Part shown: positions 60,130-64,000 of the stretch, piece by piece
Position numbering within the stretch: the stretch's first letter is position 1
How the letters are laid out: every line of letters begins with the position of its first letter
Assembly: GCF_963675165.1 (NCBI RefSeq)
Contig: NC_087382.1
Coordinates: 3,076,963 to 3,140,962, forward strand
Length of the DNA: 64,000 nucleotides
Reading direction: 5' to 3'
Origin: Halichondria panicea
Taxonomy: Eukaryota; Porifera; Demospongiae; Suberitida; Halichondriidae
The notes under the pieces: generated by a model
Told to the model about the DNA's origin: nothing
What the model saw: the letters and a program-made list of their open reading frames with translations, nothing else
Database searches by the model: none
Translations under genes and position numbers: made by a program

Positions 60130-62788
60130 ATGCTGCCTAGAAGTATTCTCAGCTGGTTAGTGCTACTGACCCTAGCTACTGTTACCAGGAGTGAGCACTA
60201 TCGTATTGTGCCAGTGGATTCAACCGACTCGTGTCATGAATATCGTTGACTCAAACACAGCTAACATTAGTGGAGGTGGAGTGTATCTACAGCAAAGTTC
60301 GAAACTGTACCTATTTAAAACGAATATAAAATATAGGAATCAGGGTCGATATGTCAAGCTAATGATTAACAACAACTTGGCTCAGTACGGAGGGGGGATA
60401 TTTGTGGCAGATGACACCCAGAGGAGCGCATGTGGAGGAGGAGTCACAGAATATGATGCAACTCAAAACATTTTTGCTGACTGTTTCATTCAAACAATTA
60501 AACTGTATGAGTTTGGCTCTGGTTTAATTATAAACTATTATAACACATTCATGACTAACAATACGGCTACCCAGTCAGGAGCAGACATCTACGGAGGTCT
60601 GTTGGACAGGTGTTCAATAAGTCAAAGTGCTGAATATCACATTTCTTCAAATGGATTGGACCACATAAATAACACCATAAAATCCTCCACCAAATTATCC
60701 ATCTCCTCTAGGCCTGTTCAGGTAATTTTTTGCAAAAATGACTATAATATTATTTCTACTAGAAAGGGACACACATTTAGAATCAGTGTTATGGCTGTTG
60801 ACCAAGTTGGAAATCCAAAGAATGCCACAATTCGCAGCTCTGTTATCACAACGAGTAGAGTTGGTCGTCTCAAAGAAGGACAGGCAGAACAAACAGTTGG
60901 CAATCAGTGCAAAGAATTAGAGTACAATGTATTCTCACAAGACAGCTCTACTCAAGTGGAACTCTATGCCGAGGGTCCATTCAACAATTTGGGAAACATC
61001 AATATTTCTTTTCAACCCTGCACATGCGCTATTGGACTCAAACCAATTCAGTCCGATATTGAGTGCAAGTGTGACTGTGACTCAGACTTGCAACAAGGAT
61101 ATCAGATAACAAACTGTTCTGAGGAAAATGGAACCATAAAGCTGGAAAGTAACATATGGATAAGAGTTGCAAATACCACCAATGGAACAGGGTATGTCGT
61201 TAGCAACTGTACATTTGACTATTGTATACAAAAACCATTCAACATCAGTCTAAACAAACCTGACGAACAGTGTGCTTACAATCGAAGTGGTGTCTTGTGT
61301 GGAGAATGTAAACCAGGGCTCAGTCTTGTGTTGGCTACGTCAAACTGTAAAGAATGCTCTCATCTTTACCTTCTTCTACTAATACCATTTGCGCTGGCTG
61401 GCATATTGCTAGTTGCTTTAATTCTCGTGCTCAACATCACTATAGCAACTGGAAATATTCATGGCCTCATATTTTACACCAACATAGTAGCTGCTAATAG
61501 AGCAATTTTCTTTTCTAGTTTAAACAACTTTTTAACTGTTTCCGTATCATGGGTAAATCTTGACTTAGGAATCGAGACATGCTTTTACAATGGAATGAAC
61601 TCTCAAGGAAAAGTACTCCTTCAACTTGTCTTCCTAGCTTACTTGTTTCTTCTAATGTTTCTAATCATCATTTTAAGCAAATATTTTGACTCCTTTGCAA
61701 AGCTCCTCTCCAACAGGAACCCAATTGCTGCCTTAGGCACACTCATCCTACTCTCTTACTCCAAACTCTTACGGTTTGTCATTGCTGCATTGCAACACAG
61801 GGTCTTGAACTATCCTGATGGTACAAGTGATATAGTTTGGTTGTTTGATGGCAATGTACAATATTTTGCTCGCGATCACCTCCCTCGGTTTGTTGCTGCA
61901 GCCATAATCCTCTTAGCCGGTGGATTGTTCACTGTACTGCTCTTCTTTGGACAATGGTTTCCACGCTGTTCCAAGGTTATGATATGGACCAAGAATACAA
62001 AGTACACTGGCTTCATGGACGCATACCATGCTCCATTCACTCCCAAGCATCGCTACTGGGTGGGACTGCTTCTCTTTGCTCTAATTATTCATAATCTAGT
62101 AGCTGCCATGGCTCTCGACACTTACCTCCCTATCCTATCAGCTGGGGTTCTATCAGTTGGACTGATTGTCTGGAAACTACTAAATAATCGTTTGTACAAA
62201 AGTAAGTTTTGTGATTCCCTCGAAACTCTCTATCTATTCAATGTTTTTATTCTTTCATTTGGCACCTTTTATGTCAAAGATACAAATAAAGATCAGTCAG
62301 CACTAGCCAATACTTCAATGGCTATATCATTCACCTTATTTGTGACAATACTCTGCTATTACTTTTACCAATTCATGCTCAAGAAGAGCAATACATGGCT
62401 GAAGATAGAGGACACCATGAGAAATTTACGAGCTGGTGCTGCAGACATGAGACTCAGACGAGCTAACAATGCCCGGGAAATGTATCAGCTGGTAGCTGAT
62501 GAAAATGATGAAGATGAATTACTCGAAGCAGTAGACGACTATGAACAAAGAGACGCCTTGAACCCACCTTACACTGATGGAGCCGTGGAAGAAGCTGACC
62601 CTGATCGCTACATCACTCCTCCCATCATCAGACCAGCCACGAGGCCGGACCAGCTGAGACTATCCTACATGGATGAACTAGCCCCCCTCACCACAGAGGA
62701 CTACAGACCAGCCCCTCCCCCTACAAGAGTCAACCATCATCCTGCTGTTACACACACAGAAATCAGCCCCATACGCAATGAAGTGTGA
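60130..62788 (+). pseudogene. Gene D: 5'-deleted beta-helix/multi-TM paralogue
   Basis: The start region (ATG 60130) gives a signal peptide and EHYRIVPVDSTDSCHEY, then TGA at about 60247. Here GAATATCG is joined directly to TTGACTCAAACACAGC, which in A-C lies about 1.3 kb (C) to 1.9 kb (A) further on. The deletion removes almost the whole beta-helix and shifts the frame. Downstream the frame is fully open for about 850 codons (from an internal ATG at 60236 to TGA at 62788) and encodes the last beta-helix turns, Cys-rich stalk, all membrane segments and the tail ending RNEV. The protein is of the same subtype as C. Without a signal peptide it is probably a pseudogene, although TM1 could act as an internal signal anchor. 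Confidence 0.8.
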
Positions 62789-63004
62789 ACTGTTTTATTT
62801 AGCTGAGGTACCTTATCGTGTAAATAACATTTGTAGGCATTGTTAGTTCCAACAGTTACTGTCGTTAGCACTTGTTTATGTCACTATAGTTTAAAGAGAG
62901 ATATGCTTTTTTGTAGATTCTTGTAGATTTATTTTTTGTAGAGATAACAAAATTTTATGATTGTGCTATAATTATAATATTCGATTCACACATAATTATC
63001 TACG

Positions 63005-63208
63005 TTACCAATAGATTACATTCATGAGGTCAATTACCAAAGAGTAAAACCATAGTATGTAGGTGCATAGTTTAAATGAACCTTCCAGAGTTAATTTCTC
63101 ACCATTGCCTGTTCCCTCCACAATCTCGATCCTTGCCACCGTTTTTAGACGTCGCACGCTCATTTGATAAACTTCTTCATCATCACTTTCCGTATTTGAA
63201 GAGTCCAT
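63005..63208 (-). pseudogene. Unidentified terminal exon, copy D (MDSSNTESDDE...)
   Basis: This is the longest-open version of the exon at 34020-34165. ATTTGCAG precedes an ATG and MDSSNTESDDEEVYQMSVRR, LKTVARIEIVEGTGNGEKLT. A 4-nt difference near the end changes the C-terminus relative to copy A. The acidic SDDEE stretch resembles a casein-kinase 2 site. The family is unknown. Confidence 0.45.
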
Positions 63209-63896
63209 GAAATCTGCAAATATACAATCACTCAGTTCTCATCTGTCAATACTAACAATTCAACCAAGTGTTGTCCTCAAGAGGTCCACATGCATACATG
63301 CATGCACACAATTGATAACAATGGTACTGCTGCATGTATCTAACGATAGTAGCGCCAGGTCTGGCAGATTATGTGAGCATAACTTTCCATGCATTCCATA
63401 TGCAAACAAGTTATAAGTGAAGTACATTATAATAATCGGTACAAGCAGTTGTACATTACAAGCTTTAGCTGAGCTACAGTACATCACCTTGAACACACTC
63501 TAAAAAACAAGCTAAGGTCAGGAAGTAGATAATAATTATAATAACTAACGTACTTTTTCAATACAATTTCTCTGCATAGTATCTAGTATATATGTACAGG
63601 TACAGCTGAGGGAGCCTGGCTGGCCTGAGGCATCTTCAGACATAATTATAATTATAATTATGGATCTATAGACATGCAAGGGGGAGGGGCTCATGTGATG
63701 TCTGGTCCCATTGTGTTTTAACATGCATGCAGAAAATACGTGTTTCAATTCAGCAACAAAAGCACTGATTTCTATCAACATTTCAATTGAAGACAGAGAA
63801 CATAGACACATTACAGTGATGCTTTGAACAATAAAAACAAAATCACGACGGAGACATGACACACATAATTATAATAATTTTATAGTTAATACAATG

Positions 63897-64000
63897 CTAG
63901 TACTTGACGTCTGCACCCAGCCCTGTCCATTTATCAGGCACCACAGTGAAATATTTGTCCATTGCCTCACAGAATCTCTTACGGTAGAGTTCAGGGTACA
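63897..64000 (-). CDS. PIKFYVE: PIKfyve C-terminus (runs off the window edge)
   Basis: The minus-strand frame reads YPELYRKRFCEAMDKYF, then TVVPDKWTGLGADVKY and TAG (63899-63897). It is identical in frame to copy A and has the family stop that copy C lost. The 5' part lies beyond the window. It may be the true 3' end of the complete PIKfyve gene or yet another fragment. The catalytic core is not visible. Confidence 0.6.
   Translation of the reverse strand, partial: YPELYRKRFCEAMDKYFTVVPDKWTGLGADVKY

Overview
The window looks like animal nuclear DNA from an early-branching metazoan, most likely a demosponge close to Amphimedon. This is an inference. The evidence is compact genes with many short GT-AG introns, metazoan orthologues (CPTP/GLTP-type protein, EXD2, RAB3GAP1, ZC3H15, NSF, PIKfyve fragments), very many small inverted-repeat elements, CA/TG microsatellites inside introns, and large beta-helix/multi-pass membrane proteins of a kind common in sponges and cnidarians. 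There are no bacterial operons, tRNAs, rRNAs or CRISPR arrays that I can see.

Left part (1-23.3 kb) is a compact block of conserved genes. A 3' fragment of a glycolipid-transfer-protein family gene (+, 18-621) converges on a complete nine-exon EXD2 (-, 1044-4538). EXD2 lies 187 bp downstream of a complete twenty-exon RAB3GAP1 (-, 4726-13730). RAB3GAP1 is divergent from ZC3H15 (+, 13871-17177, nine exons) across a 140-bp shared promoter interval. NSF follows (+, 17549-23341, nineteen exons). Exon junctions were placed by hand from splice sites, reading frame and remembered family conservation. Every gene closes in frame (EXD2 595 aa, RAB3GAP1 1070 aa, ZC3H15 442 aa, NSF 755 aa).

Middle and right part (23.3-64 kb) is a repeatedly duplicated region. 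The last exons of NSF and their 3' flank are amplified as a tandem array (22.8-27.8 kb), and the array is present again at 54.8-59.0 kb. Four copies of a large intronless gene follow on the + strand. A (28161-32714, 1517 aa) and B (38038-42399, 1453 aa) are intact. C (45834-49772) has one in-frame stop. D (60130-62788) has lost nearly all of its beta-helix part. The intact proteins have a signal peptide, a right-handed beta-helix ectodomain with a variable number of near-identical 22-26-residue repeats, a Cys-rich stalk, about nine membrane segments and a proline-rich tail. Behind each copy, on the opposite strand, lie remnants of the last exons of PIKfyve.

The simplest reading is an ancestral order of NSF, membrane protein, PIKfyve. 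Unequal exchange would then have copied the middle gene together with the ends of both neighbours. This predicts the full PIKfyve gene just beyond 64 kb on the minus strand. The paralogous flanks also serve as empty-site controls for several transposon insertions, including a 128-bp foldback, a 1.49-kb palindromic element and a 310-bp element with perfect terminal inverted repeats.

Functionally, the left block holds lipid-transfer and vesicle-trafficking genes (GLTP-type, RAB3GAP1, NSF) with an exonuclease and a CCCH zinc-finger protein. The role of the tandem membrane proteins is unknown.
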